From Pterois miles (Eukaryota > Chordata > Actinopteri > Perciformes > Scorpaenidae): a stretch of DNA of 64,000 nucleotides. The translations under genes and the position numbers were made by a program. Below, one piece after another: positions 12,660 through 24,983 of this stretch (position 1 is its first letter; each line of letters starts with the position of its first letter). The notes below the pieces were generated by a model that was not told the origin of the DNA, did no database searches, and saw only the letters and a program-made list of their open reading frames with translations. Where the stretch lies: contig CAMQGK010000144.1 in assembly GCA_947000775.1 (NCBI GenBank), forward strand, positions 8,679,501 through 8,743,500, read 5' to 3'.

Positions 12660-13135
12660 TGAGCTGAGCTTTGCGCTAGTTTTTTTCAACGCATCATCAT
12701 ATAACGTTTTGTATGATATCCTACGAAAAGTTATGCCTCATATTTTAAGCATTTTCTTACGAATGTCCGGAACTACGTGATGTGTCAATTTCCACTCATT
12801 AAATGCATACAGTATTTTCAGAATAGATCAACTTGGTTAGGTTTAGGTAACAAAGCTACTTACTTACTTAGTTAGGTTTAGGAAAAGATTGTGGTTTGAG
12901 TTAAAATAACACTGGATGTGGTGTAACAGAAGTTGCCTGACAATTAAATCAACATTGACATTGTCTCCTGGGTGAGACAATGTCCCCCCCCCCGACCTCG
13001 TCCCACGTTTGTTGCTCCTTATACTTAGTGGTTCACCATTCTGTGGATTACATACAAATTGATTTTGTGGGAGATATACAAATTACACAGCATTACTATT
13101 TGTAGGTATAGCTACGAACGGTGTATGAGACCAGC
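12660..13135 (+). repeat. GGTTTAGG-type dispersed repeat
   Basis: GTTAGGTTTAGG occurs twice (12837, 12872) with AAAAGATTGTGGTTTGAG. The pattern is shared with 13455-13660 and 16070-16390. Confidence 0.5.
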
Positions 13136-13204
13136 CTTTTTTTTTGTTTTTAATATAATATTTATTGTGCCTTTTTCTTTTCTTTTTTTTTTTCCAAAGT
13201 AGCG

Positions 13205-13350
13205 ACAGAGTGACATCAGTTGGTTGGTCCATGACTTTGGTCCACACTGAAGTATCTCAACAACTATTGGATGGATTGCCCTGAATGTTTGTACAGACAT
13301 TAATGGTCTCCAGAGGACGAAGGCCTCTGACTTTGGTGGTCCTCTGACAC
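13205..13350 (+). repeat. Dispersed repeat 'O' fragment
   Basis: TTGGTCCACACTGAAGTATC followed by AACAACTATTGGATGGATTG is shared with 13915-13960, 20300-20360 and 48295-48345. The family has no coding capacity. Confidence 0.65.
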
Positions 13351-13399
13351 TTCACCAGGCTCCACCCAATACGTGCTCATCCCAACTCGTCACATACTG

Positions 13400-13900
13400 C
13401 TGCTTTGTCACACTTCTTGGCATCACTTTAGATTTTGGCAACAAAAACACTGACAGTATTTAGGTTTAGGAAAAAGCATCATGGCTGGGCTTAAAACTGC
13501 TACATTTGTAAAGTGAAAATGAAACTGAACATTGCGAACACGGTACATGAGTGAACAGCTGATAGCAACATGAAAGTGAATCTTAACACACCGGACACGA
13601 ACAGCAGCGTCCTGGATGAAAGCCTTGTGTTTGTTGGACCCATCCACCTCCCCTCCAGCCCACCCGGAGTGTTTTTTTTTTTTTTTTGCTCTTTAAACTA
13701 CGTCACCACACTCCCAGCTCACTTTCCCCGAGCGTTTACTGTTGCCACAAATCAGTTTACATTAAGGTTACAGTGTGGAAATCCTGCTGTGTGTCATACC
13801 GGCGCTAAAGGGTGCCTTGCGGCTGAATCACATGCCAACGACCGTGACAAAACCTCGGTATTTAACGCCCTGAGAATGAGAACGGCTGCACCATCATAAA
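13400..13900 (+). repeat. GGTTTAGG-type dispersed repeat with open frame
   Basis: TTTAGGTTTAGGAAAAAGC and CCTTGTGTTTGTTGGA match 16080-16310. An open frame of 109 codons crosses a T run and has no family motif, so I do not call it a gene. Confidence 0.5.
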
Positions 13901-13904
13901 GTTG

Positions 13905-14010
13905 AGGTTTTAGTGAAATATCTTGCCAACTATTGGATGGATTGCCATGAAATTTGGTACAAACATTTATGTTCCCCCCAGGATTACTTTGTGTAATAAC
14001 TTTGGTGACA
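13905..14010 (+). repeat. Dispersed repeat 'O' fragment
   Basis: CAACTATTGGATGGATTGCC and ATGAAATTTGGTACA match the O family. Confidence 0.65.
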
Positions 14011-14019
14011 CTAACAGTT

Positions 14020-15950
14020 CCTTATGCTTTCTTCAAAATTGTGATTCATTGACATTTATGCAGTATTTCAGTCAGTTTTCAGAGCAGTAAAAGGGCAATT
14101 TGTGTCAGGCCCTCTGTTGCAAAACATCCCATTCCTTTCTATATGCTTTACAGCATCTTTGAGAGCAGTTTCTTGCATACCAATGTGCTATTTTTTTTTG
14201 CCTATAAAGGACATCTGGTGTGGATAAATAAGTGGAAAAACTCTTTTAAGCATGCTGTCAGTACATTCAGCTCTCAACGAATCCCCGCCAGCCAATTTCT
14301 GAATTAAAAAATGTTGATCTATTCACCCAAAAAACCCATTCCATCACTTTTCTTATTATGCAGCTGTCTATGCTGTCATCTAAGTTAATTCAATAGCGAA
14401 CATCTGTCCCATTTCACTGTGTCATTTCCCCGAAGAGTACAAGGTGTCTTGTCACAACTGCAGCACTGTTAGTTTTGCTTATCAAGAATGAAGCAGAGGG
14501 AACACAGACCACAGAGACTACTACACACACACACCCAGTGGAAGCTGTATGAGATTCGTTGTGGTCGGGAATAACTGAGCATGGAGAAATCATATCAGTG
14601 AGAAAACTCAGTCCCAAATGCCTGTAAATGACAAGGCTGTTGTCTGCAGCAAATCAAGTGTAGGCATTTTCTTGCAGCTTCTTCTTATCTTTGGAGCCAG
14701 TTTCTCTGACATGGTGCATTTAGGCTAAGCTTGTCTGTCAGCTTCGTTTTGTTACTAATTTATTCATTTAAGCAGTGGCAGCCACATTCAAAGACAATGG
14801 TGCACAAGCCCTGCGTTGAATTAACCTCAATAATTATGCAGATTCGGGGAAAGAAAAGCCCAATTGTTACACACTCAAAATTCCTGCCCCCTCCTGTGCT
14901 CGACATCCAAGTGAATAAATTACTAGACTCAAGAAACTTCCCTCTAAAGAATCCATTTGGAAGAACAGCGCACTGCATTATATGTATGTGAATATTTAGA
15001 TTGTACCCTCCGAGGTCAGCCATTCTTGTTTATGTTTGCATTACTGATCATTTTCACGTTGTCCTGAGCCTAATGGAACCCATGTATCCACAATGAGTGC
15101 ATTATCCCATGGCTGTAGAGCCGAAGGATCCATTTTCTCAAAACATTTTAAGGGAATCCACTTTAAGAGTCTCCAATAAAGACCTGGTTCAAAGTGCTAA
15201 TGGATCATTTGATCAATACAGGAGCTTTTCCACTGTAAATACCATAGTTGGTTGAACACATCTAAAGGAGAGCATTACAATCCATTAAGTGTTCATTTGA
15301 ATCCAGGAGCCATTTGAGCTGCAAGAGTATTTTTGTGGATGCTTGTATTTTGAGCTCCAATTTATTCTCACCATGAAATGGTAGTCAGTTAAATCATAAT
15401 TCCATGTAGTCTTGTAGTTAGCTTGTTTTATTTCTGTCATGCGCAACATTTGGACCAAACATAAAAAATATAACAACATATTTTCCAGTAACACATACGC
15501 AAAACTAAAAGTATAACATCTCCTGCCTTATTGCATCACCCACTTTAAAAAGTATCAGTAACTGATTAACTGCACAGTTCCCAGTAAAAATGACATCAGA
15601 AAATAAAGTGAAACTCATTTTCCATATCACTGATATGGCAACAACTCTGCCTCCACACCGACATGCCATCGAGCACTGAGCAGTACCAGATCTCAGTTAG
15701 ACATATCAAAAGCCTTTGCCTCAGATAAATTATATACAACCTAATTCTCTATAGCATATTTAAAGTCAAATGTACACAGTTTTGTTTTATTCCACTTCAT
15801 TGGCACAGTGTTACTTACTCAATAAAAACACAGCTGACATACAAATGTTGATCTTTCATTAGTAAAAATACCTCACTAGACTCATTCTTGCTGAACAAAC
15901 TTACTTCTTTAGACCATCATGACTGATTTGTTAACCTTGAATAAATATCC
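14020..15950. other. No gene recognised
   Basis: Unique-looking AT-rich sequence with no repeat or exon that I can support. It is a possible site for regulatory elements. Confidence 0.4.
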
Positions 15951-15959
15951 TTCCAGTCA

Positions 15960-16390
15960 GCCTGTTTTATTCCATATCACACAGTCGATTCGTGCCATCA
16001 GGACACAGTTTAGGCTCTTTGCATATCATTTGTAGGCCACACAAAAAAACAATGGTAACATTCGCAGTTAGGTTTAGGCAATAAAACCGCTTTGTTAGGT
16101 TTAGGAAAAACATCATGGTTGGGCTTAAAATAAATACGTATGGTATACGTATGGTAAAATACGTATGGAAACAACGTAACAGAAATACGGACAACACATC
16201 ACAGAAGTCACTACAAAATACGACACACATCACGAAAATCACATCACTAATGTAACTTACAAACGAAAACACTTATCAAACACTCCTGGTTGAAGGTCCT
16301 GTGTTTGTTGGATCAATCCACCTCCTCCTGCACATGTTCGTGTCATTCGTACGCCTTTTCCTGCGGACGGCTGGCTGTATATATACTACT
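15960..16390 (+). repeat. GGTTTAGG-type dispersed repeat
   Basis: AGTTAGGTTTAGGCAATAAA, GTTAGGTTTAGGAAAAAC and a short ATACGTATGG reiteration (16135-16165) mark the family. GTCCTGTGTTTGTTGGATC is shared with 13625-13650. Confidence 0.6.
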
Positions 16391-16429
16391 GTTGAACCAT
16401 TTGGTATATTAATCAAGTGGTTGATCAAA

Positions 16430-16705
16430 TGAAAGTTAATCCTCATTTATGTTGGTTATCAGTTCGTCATTTATCAAACCAAACCAAATATTTGCTATTT
16501 TCAGCTCCTCAACAGTCAGAATATGCTGCTTTTCTCTGTACTATACTAATATAAATATTATATCAATGGGTATTGAACTGCTAGCTGACAAAAGAAGCAA
16601 TTTGAAATTTGCTTTGGCCTTGACAAATTTTGATTTTACATATGTCAAAAAAACTGACAGATTATCAATAATTATGTTCATATTCCTTATACTTATAATA
16701 ATATA
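16430..16705. repeat. Degraded hAT-like MITE
   Basis: CAGCTCCTCAACAGTCAGAATATGCTGCTTTTC parallels the interior of the 3523-3880 and 28865-29224 family. Ends are lost. Confidence 0.45.
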
Positions 16706-17337
16706 GAACATATTTCCTTAAATGCAGGACAGATGCTTCAGTGATGATACCTGGCCACATCTGATCACACAGTCAAGATATAAAAGGTATCGGCTGACTG
16801 TGGAAAAGAACAACAGACCAACACAACAGTAAGAGAAGCCCATTTGCATCCTGTACTCAGCTGCTATAAACAGGGGCAGCTGAAGTTGTGCCTAATGCAC
16901 ATCACAGTGGAGCAGATGAAAGTCTCTCTCCAGCAGCGTGTCTGGTACTCAGATGAAGTGTAATGACGAATCTGGAGAATAGGAAGCCCAGGGATGTTGT
17001 TTTTATTCAGGTGTTTCTAAGAATAGCACGGCTCGATTCCCAAAAAAGTCTCCTTATTGTCTGTGTTTACACTGCTCATGATTGACTTAATATCAGAGCT
17101 GATTTATGCTGTAATGATGCAGAATCAGTCAGTAGGACATGTGTTAGCCTCTAACCACAGTTATTCCCTGTTTGTGACCACTGCCTCCTCTAAATGCTAT
17201 CGGTTGCTCAAAAACAACCTGTGTCGAGTGTATGTGTGTGTTTTTGCGTGTGTGTTTGGGGATATATGTGAGTGTGAATTATTGATGCAGTGTAAATCTA
17301 ATCTGCCTCGTGGCAGGTGTGCAGTGTGCTGTTTGCT

Positions 17338-17405
17338 CTGTGTGTGTGTGTGTGTGTGTGTGCGTGTGCGTGTGTGCACGTGTGTGCACGTGTGTGCGTG
17401 TGCGA
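17338..17405. repeat. Imperfect (TG)n microsatellite
   Basis: TG dinucleotides are interrupted by CG and CA. Alternating purine-pyrimidine can adopt Z-DNA. Open frames through it are artefacts. Confidence 0.9.
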
Positions 17406-17582
17406 GACATTGTCAGAGAGGAGGAAGGAGCAGTGCTGTAATTAAAAGGCAGCACAGTCTGCAGTCCTGCCCACACAGATTCAGCTATAGGCATACAGGC
17501 TGCATAGGCTCGGTGTAGTTTGCATTCACACATGACCACCAGCGTTCACACACACATACACTGACATCTTCAGTTGTGCAGT

Positions 17583-17885
17583 TTGTTTTTTTCCTCTCCC
17601 TCCATCTCCCTCCTTCTCTCACCCTTTGTCTCCCTCTCGCCCTTTGTACTCTTTTCTGTCTCCCACAAATTTCACGATGTGCCGCACTCGAGCTGCAGCA
17701 GTGTGTTTTTGTGCAGCATGCAGACAAGCTGCTGGGAGCCGACCAGTGATATCATCCCATTGTCCCTGTGCTGTCACCTGCACCACAGAGCATGGAGTCC
17801 GGGAAGAGAAGGGAGGGAAAGAGAGGAAGAAGGAGAAGGGAGGAGAAGAAAAGAAGCAGAGGTTAGGGAGGGTGAGGAGTCTTGA
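17583..17885. repeat. Pyrimidine-rich tract followed by purine-rich tract
   Basis: 17583-17655 is CT-rich (TCCCTCC reiterations) and 17793-17880 is GA-rich (GGGAGG, GGAGAAG). The two arms are roughly complementary across about 140 bp. They are low-complexity and noncoding. Confidence 0.6.
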
Positions 17886-17989
17886 GAGGGATGGAGGACG
17901 GTCTGGTCTTCCTCCACTGGGCCAGTTAGAAACTGCACAGTGTCTTGGATTCAGGGCCTGTGTTTATCAACTTTTCATTGTTTCCTTAA

Positions 17990-18122
17990 AGGAACAGTGT
18001 GTAACATGTCAGGGGATCTATTAACAGAAGTGGAGTGTAAAATTCATAACTATGTTTTCATTAGTGTATAATCACCTGAAACTAAGAATCGTGTTTTGTG
18101 TCAGCATAGAATAAGCCCTCCA
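17990..18122 (+). repeat. Dispersed repeat shared with 59048-59263
   Basis: AAAGGAACAGTGTGTAAC, GGGGATCTATTAACAGAAGTGG, TAGTGTATAATC and TAGAATAAGCC are shared by both copies. Confidence 0.65.
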
Positions 18123-18141
18123 TATACATATACATCTACTC

Positions 18142-18857
18142 GAGGGGTGGGAACGGTTCGGGTAAAAACAACGAACAGTTCGGTTTGCTAGTCACGGTTC
18201 AGTTTGTGTATGTACCATTCGGTTCATTTGAAATAGGTTATCAGGCCGATTGTGTATTTTATTTTGTCGTGTTTATTGTCATAGCACAAATCAAGGCCTA
18301 TGGAAAGAGGCTGGGACACGGCGGACGGGGGTATGTGGTGTAACACATGCACAGTGTATCTGAAGCTGTCCTAGTTGTATTTAAATATTCAATTCTAATC
18401 TGGTTCTGAAGTTAAAAACAACCAGGCAGACATAAGTATAGCTAATATGCACACTTCAATATTTGTTTATTTATCACAAGTCATATCATCATTGCAGGAC
18501 TGAGCAGTGTTATCGTACGTGGCAGATGTCCCTCATATGGTGCTGGCCTAGTAGATGTTACTGCTGTTTTAAAAAGCTCTAGTGCTGCTGACCTGATGTT
18601 TTATACGGTGGTACTTTTCTTTTAGATCAGAAGTCCAGCCACAAGATGTGACAATGAAGCGTTTTGTTCCACATGTTAGATTACTGTTGTGAAGACAAAC
18701 TGTTGTTGACTAATTTTGCCAAATAAATGAAAAGCATGTTTAAATTGAAGTTGGAAATTGGCCTCCTTGCTGTACCATAAATGTACCGAACCGAAACTCG
18801 TGACCCCAAACTGTGAACCGAATCGAACCGTGAATTTTATGAACTGTCCCACCCCTA
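18142..18857. mobile_element. hAT-type element, 716 bp
   Basis: The left end GAGGGGTGGGAACGGTTCGG and right end TGTCCCACCCCTA are inverted repeats. ATCTACTC and ATCTACAC flank it as an 8-bp target duplication with one mismatch. Both subterminal regions are rich in CGGTTC/GAACCG. No transposase frame is present. Confidence 0.78.
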
Positions 18858-19186
18858 ATCTACACCAAACACTGGCTCTAGAGAGAGCCTTTCGGGTTCT
18901 TACGTTACCCGAAGGCCACCGTAGCTGCGGTAAAGCGAGCTTCAAAACCGTGGTACCGCCAGCTGTCCTCTGACCTCTTGTGTTATAATGTTGAGGATGA
19001 CCTCTGAGCGAGGCGAACACACTAGATTCCCAGCATCTGCTTATATCCCTGTGGCTAACAAACCTGTATTTCTAATTTCTCCATTAGGTTTCCCCACAGG
19101 TCATTTTTTCGTCCCCTCCATGTTTTGTACCCAGCCTGTATTTGTTTGTCCCGGCCATTCACCCGGCTGTTATTTGAGAATTTACA

Positions 19187-19218
19187 GTGCACACACACAC
19201 TAACACACACTCACACAG
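19187..19218. repeat. Short (CA)n run
   Basis: Imperfect CA dinucleotides interrupted by CTAA and CT. Confidence 0.7.
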
Positions 19219-19356
19219 GGGATTCGTGTTTCAGCAATGTACTTGTATGCCAAACTGACACACAACCTCACACTTACGTACATACAAATACAAACATTTG
19301 CGGATTCATGTTGCAGGAAACGTATGCTCACGATTCTCCTGTCCCACTAGCACTCA

Positions 19357-19378
19357 TATATACAGTATACTGTATATA
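19357..19378. repeat. 22-bp perfect palindrome
   Basis: The bases centred on CAGTATACTG read the same on both strands. A second partial palindrome (CAGTATACTG) follows near 19391. Confidence 0.8.
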
Positions 19379-19563
19379 CAGTATATATTCAGTATACTGT
19401 ACAGTGTATTGCTCAGTCCACACACATAACCAGCCAACGCTTCTACTGGCCTTCACTTCTGCTCCCCTCATTTACTCCTGCCTTTGGCGAATACCTTTTT
19501 TGTCTCTTATATTTCTCTCTGTCTCCCTGCCTCTGCATTTTCATCTCAGCACCTGCAGCAGCA

Positions 19564-19565
<2 letters not shown>

Positions 19566-19629
<64 letters not shown>
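19566..19629. repeat. (GT)32 microsatellite
   Basis: 64 bases of uninterrupted GT. Open frames of alternating V-C or H-T through it are not genes. Confidence 0.97.
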
Positions 19630-19630
<1 letters not shown>

Positions 19631-19847
19631 TGTGCGCGCATCAGTTTGCCATAGACAGGCTGATTAAACCCTTCAGCGCTGTCTCCTTCTCTACTGGTCC
19701 AGCTCACCTCAACATAATGCCATTCACTGACTCTCCCACCCCACCAGCTGTCCACAGCACCTTTCACTTTGATCAGAGTTATGTATTTTTATAAGAATAT
19801 CTGTATGTGTATTGAAGGAGTGAGCAGAAGTTATTTTTATTCAGCCT

Positions 19848-19870
19848 TTTTTTTTTTTTTTTTTTTTTTC
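19848..19870. repeat. Poly-T run
   Basis: About 22 consecutive T. Confidence 0.9.
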
Positions 19871-20294
19871 TGCTGCAGTTGACTCATTGAGCAATATGGA
19901 TTTCACATCAGACCAGGAGTGGGTGGTGAAAGATCAGATTGTCAGTTTTTGGACTTACTAAAAAGCAAATAAATTTGTCTATGAAAAAAGTGAAGTGCCA
20001 AACATGAAGCTTTTGTGATGCAGAAGCTTCAAGGTTTTTCCTCTTTGCTTTTGCTGTACCGTCTCGTGTAGTTGTGTATTTGAGGTGAAGCCTGTAGAAA
20101 GTCAAGTCCTACCTTTCTCTGCTCATTCAGTGCACTGCTGGTTGGTATGCTGATACAATCCCAAGGCCAAAGGCTGAATATTCAAAAACATGATAAATAT
20201 ACACATTGGGCTACATACCTATTTATTGTCTTGTATTGTTTGTTTTTCTGTTGTACCTGTGGGTAGTCTTGCTGTGATGCCTACTGTAGTTTCC

Positions 20295-21165
20295 GGACTG
20301 TCGTTGGCCGGTCCACCACTCTGGTCCAGACTGAAATATCTCAACATCTATCAGGTGAATTGTCATAAATGGTTTTACACACATTCAAGGTTCCTTGAGG
20401 ATCAATCCTGCTGACATTGGGATCCCCTGACTGTTCATGTAGCACCACCATGAGGCTGACATTTATGGTTTTAAGTTAAATGTATGTCAGCTATTGGATC
20501 CATAGCTGTAAATGTTGGAACACACCTTAATGTTTCTTTAGTTTAGGATTAAATTCCTGCAAAACATTCCCATCAGCCTCAGCTGTGCTCTGTGTTTAGT
20601 GAAAACACCCTAAACTAAGCTGGTGATCATTGTACGTTCAGCACATCAGCATGCTAGTATGCATGCATGCTACAGCCAGTGGGCTACCTCTGGGTCTCAA
20701 AAGTGAAGCCAATGCTGAAGTGCCTTAAACTTGCATTCTTTCTACTAGCCAGCAGGTGGCGACTCCTCTGGTTGCAAAAACAAGTCTAATTGTATAGAAG
20801 TCCACAAGTAAATGAGCCTCACTTCTCACTTGATTTTTTACTTCAGTGAACATTGTAAACATGAGTTTATGGTCTCAAGTCTTCTGCAATAAAGCATGAT
20901 GTTAATTTAGGAAAAATATAGTAATTAGAGTCAAAATAACCATAAAGGAAGGGATGTTTTAGGGCTTGGCTATCTTGTGATTGACAAGACGCTACCATGG
21001 AGTTGTCCCTGTTTTCATTTTACAATGTTAACTCTTTCACAGTGTGTTTTCAGTTCATGATAGTTAATTTTAACAGTGTTGGGTGCCTACATCAGCATTT
21101 ACAGTAGCTCAAAACATTGCTGTGCTTCAGTACTTACAGAGCTGCTTGTATAGCCTTGGTTATAC
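20295..21165 (+). repeat. Composite repeat: O family with nested J family
   Basis: O-type sequence (GACTGAAATATCTCAACATC) runs to about 20687. J (TGGGTCTCAAAAGTGAAGCC to GTTCATGATAGTTAATTTTAAC) then interrupts it, after which O-like sequence resumes. The same order occurs at 48280-49150. Confidence 0.65.
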
Positions 21166-21169
21166 TTCC

Positions 21170-22620
21170 AAGTGTACGCTTACACGGACAGCTGTGGACA
21201 CCATGGACGTGTAATATTTCTGTTTAGACTACTTTATGGAGTAGTCTTGGAGGACGTGTTCCACACATGTGATACCATCACCACTTGTAATGTTAGAGGC
21301 ATAACAAATTCATGCACAGATGTCCACACAGAGCCTGTGTACTCCCTCTGATGACAAAAGGTATGTCACACAGACTCCTGTGGACTCTCGCGTATTTGTG
21401 AATGTGGAAAGTATAATTTCGGTTTAAGGCTTTAGACTGTTGTCTTGCGCTGAATACCTGACAGCACTTGCATGCTGCTTCTGTTAGACTGTGTTTGAGT
21501 TTGTGTGGATATGTATAAGGTCTAGGGAGGCTCAGGTTGTGCTGAGGAGACAGGTGGTGTGAGAGCTGAACACACAGCGTGGGTGAGGATGAAGAAGAAG
21601 AGGAATCTCATTCCCCTCCCGCTGCCTCAAACATACACTTCAAAGATGACACCAGGAGCTCTCAGCTGTTGTTGTGGTTCACTAATAAAACTAATGAAAT
21701 GTTCATCACCAATGACAGGAGGGCAGCAAAAACCACCACCGTTCAAGTTCTGCTTTCTCAGTACGGATTAATGCTTTAGCACGGCGTTAAATGTAACTGA
21801 TGTCCATTCATCCGGCCATGACTGGTGTGTAATGCGTCAGTGGGGCAGGTTGTTTGTGCTGCTTCTGGCTGCAGTGTTGCCAACAGTAATGAACAGCCTG
21901 GATGCCCGGTGCAGCATCGATCGCACGCTCTCACACAGACGGCGGATGGAAATTGGTCCTGGTGGGGAAGCAACGGAGGCGCACACATGCCTGCACCTTC
22001 TGTGGACACATATGGATGCAGGGATCAGCACACATGTACATACTGAGAGAGTGAGAGAGTGTGTGTGTGCGGGTGTTAGTGTGTGTTTATTGACGACTGT
22101 GGATGCTCACTGGACCGAGGATGATCTTCTTATTGGTGATAGTATGGAGCATATAGAGGAGAGGACCTGCTCAGTGGGCCTTTCTCTCTCGTCTGGATGT
22201 CTTCCACCTCCCCTCATGTCCTCAGCTGGTGCTTTCTGCATTTGGAGGGAAGCCCCCCACACACACTGTATCAAACCAGGCTGTAGTGCTTCCTCTCCTG
22301 CTTCATTACCACATGAATGGTTGCCATATTGCAATATACTGTATGGCTATTGTTGGCAAGTCACTCAAAATCATTGGCTCAAACATGGCGAGCTAACAAT
22401 AGCAATGGGAGGAGGGGTTCCTGTTTCTGTTGGTTCCAAAGCAGCGATGGTGGTCTATCTTTAAAGCAAATTCTGGTTTATTACAACTTGGCTGTTATTT
22501 TTTCAGTTTTTGCCAGTATTTTTATCCGTTATGATACCATTTGTATTCATAAAGCTAATTGTATCAGCATACAACAGCATTGATCAGGCACGTTGTAAAA
22601 AAGCCAACAATCTAAATCAC
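21170..22620. other. No gene recognised
   Basis: An open + frame of 210 codons at 21832-22464 overlaps frames on both strands. It contains TG-rich low complexity and has no domain I recognise. Treated as chance. Confidence 0.4.
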
Positions 22621-22624
22621 TTCA

Positions 22625-23080
22625 TCGTTAAAACCAGCAGAGGTGCCTTAAACTTTCATTCTTTCTAGTAGTCCATTTGTATAGAAGTCTATGAGAAAAT
22701 GAGTCTACTTCTCCCCTGATTTATTACCTCAGTAAATATTGTAAACATGAGTTTATGATCTCAATCTCATGATGTTCATTTAGTCAATTATTCCATTATT
22801 ATTATTTATTTTATTTATTATTGTTCCATTTAGGGTAAAGTAGTCCATAAAGCAGGGTAGGCGTTGTCTGCTCAGGGAGTTGTCTGTGTTTTCGTCTTCC
22901 TACTTTAATCCTTTCACGGTGTGTTTTCAGTTCATGAAAGTTAACTGTAACATTTTGGTCACCTAAAAAATGTCTTGTTCAGTTGTACTTAGCTCCACCC
23001 TCTCGTCTCACCTCTCGATGCAAAAAAACGGTCGATAAACCAGTGGTTGATATCACAGGGACTACAGCCATTTATTATAT
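22625..23080 (+). repeat. Dispersed repeat 'J', diverged copy
   Basis: GTATAGAAGTCTATGAGAAAATGAG and TGTAAACATGAGTTTATG match the J family. The middle carries a TATTATT-rich insertion at 22790-22825. Confidence 0.7.
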
Positions 23081-23640
23081 GGTACAGCTCAAAATGAGCA
23101 TGCTGGAAATATCAGTGATAATTTTTCATTGTGCAGGAAGGCTGTGCAACATAACAAACAACAGACAATACCAACAAACCTAAAGAGACCTCTGTGAACA
23201 GTACAGTCAAACAAAAACAACGTAGATTACTAGTGTATTTGCTCTTTAGTTCTTCTGAGATACAAAGCATATGATTTCCATTGAGTGGGATTGACAAGCA
23301 AAACTATGATATATTACAACTGGAATTTTATTTTTGGAAATCTGGCCATTCCTTTCCATCAGCTGTGATATCACTGTTCTCACTCAGATCTGAGATCACA
23401 GCAACAACAAATAGGCGCACCAGGGAAATAAACAGGAGCGTTCAGACAATCATACAAGTTGTAAACAAATCCCCAGTAACTTATTTGAAAGAGATAATGA
23501 AGGGAAACAGTAAAGTTATCTCCCAGCCTGGTCATTGTCAGCATCCATCACACTTTACATATTGATTTCTTGATTTAACTTTGAGCTGCTGTACTTGCTG
23601 TAGTTGGATGGAGCAATGAGGGATTATAGAGTGGTGCAGG

Positions 23641-23962
23641 AATGAGTCCTAAAACCCGTAAGCAGTCCGTAAGGACTTGGGTTAGGAGGCGGAGGTCACC
23701 GGTTCAAGTCCCCCATGGACCAAGATCAACTGGTTGCTGGAGAGGTGCCAGTTTACCTCTTGGGCACTTACGAGGTGCCCCTGAGCAAGGCACCAAACTC
23801 CCAACTGCTCGGGGCGCTTGTCAGGAGCAGCCCCCTCACTCTGACATCTCTCAATTGACGCATGTGTATGTACTGTGTGAAATTAACAACAGAGTGTAAC
23901 ACTGAATTTCCCTACGGGGATTAATAAAAGTTCATCTTATCTTATCTTATCTTATCTTAAAT
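23641..23962 (+). mobile_element. tRNA-derived SINE with (TTATC)n tail
   Basis: GGTTCAAGTCCCC is the B box. The A-box region is diverged. The body GGAGAGGTGCCAGTTTACC, GAGCAAGGCACCAAAC and CTGCTCGGGGCGCTTGTC matches 4453-4789. The tail is GGGGATTAATAAAAG then repeated TTATC. Confidence 0.88.
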
Positions 23963-24348
23963 GAGTTCGCGTTTTAGCACATCCGGTTCCCTTGTTTCAG
24001 AGTTAGTGGGTTTGTAGTTGTATGTTCGTGGTTAACACAAGCTGAAGAGATTTTAACATTTTATATGTGTATATAAACATGTCAGTAAATATTCCACTCA
24101 CAAATTTTGAAGCATTTGTGTCTTAAAAAAGGCGGTTGTTAACAAGTGGTTAAATGGGGCTAAACGTTATCATGCCTTGTTGCGTAGGCTCACGCTCATG
24201 AAATGTTGTAGTTTGTTTATAGACTAACGTTAGCTTTTTATTTCTGGCGATTGCATTCACACTCATGTGACAATGTTAATATTAATGATAGGAACAAGAA
24301 ATACGATTCAAAATGAAATAAAACAAAATAATCCCTCAGTAATGTGCA

Positions 24349-24560
24349 CAGTAGTGGAAGACATATTCAGATATTTTAATAATTAATAACTTACGTAATC
24401 AGTTAAATGTAGTGAAGTAAAAAGTATAATATGCCCCAAAATGTAGTGGATTAGAAGTATAAAATAGTACAAAATGGAAATACTCAAGTAAAGCACAAGC
24501 ACCTCAAAATTGTACTTGTACAGTACTTGAGTAAATGTACTTCACTACATTCCACCGCTG
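24349..24560. mobile_element. hAT-type MITE, 212 bp, perfect target duplication
   Basis: Ends CAGTAGTGGAA and TTCCACCGCTG are inverted repeats. AATGTGCA (24341-24348 and 24561-24568) is a perfect 8-bp target duplication. Confidence 0.9.
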
Positions 24561-24941
24561 AATGTGCATCACAGAAACATAACTGATGCTGTAAACAGGA
24601 AAGTGAAAAGAGACCAGAGCCGCTCTGGCTTCTGTTAAGTTGGACTGTTGTGTGTTTGGCTTTGTGTCAGTGAGGGTCTTTCAGTTAAAAAGATATACGA
24701 TACACGAACACTACAGGTCCTTAACCTCAGGGACGGTCTGCTGCCTGCGTGTGGTAAATCTCTCCTATTCTACACTTTCTTTGTTTTATTTTACTACGCT
24801 CTCTCTGCCTCTCTCTCTCTCCCTCTGTCCTTTTCTTTTTCTCTCCATCATCCTTTCTGTTGTCTGTGAGCATGTTAACACTCCAGCCCTGTCACCGAGC
24901 CTCATGGCTCCATGGTAACCAGTCACACCATTCTTCCTCAC

Positions 24942-24943
<2 letters not shown>

Positions 24944-24979
<36 letters not shown>

Positions 24980-24983
24980 GTGT
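24944..24983. repeat. (GT)n microsatellite
   Basis: About 40 bases of GT with one CG interruption. Confidence 0.93.

Noticed and set aside
19125..19667. 180-codon open frame on the + strand
   Set aside because: Its C-terminal part is the (GT)32 microsatellite and the rest has no domain or splice context.
21832..22464. 210-codon open frame on the + strand
   Set aside because: The longest frame in the window, but it overlaps open frames on both strands, passes through TG-rich sequence, and shows no signal peptide, domain or codon pattern I can support.
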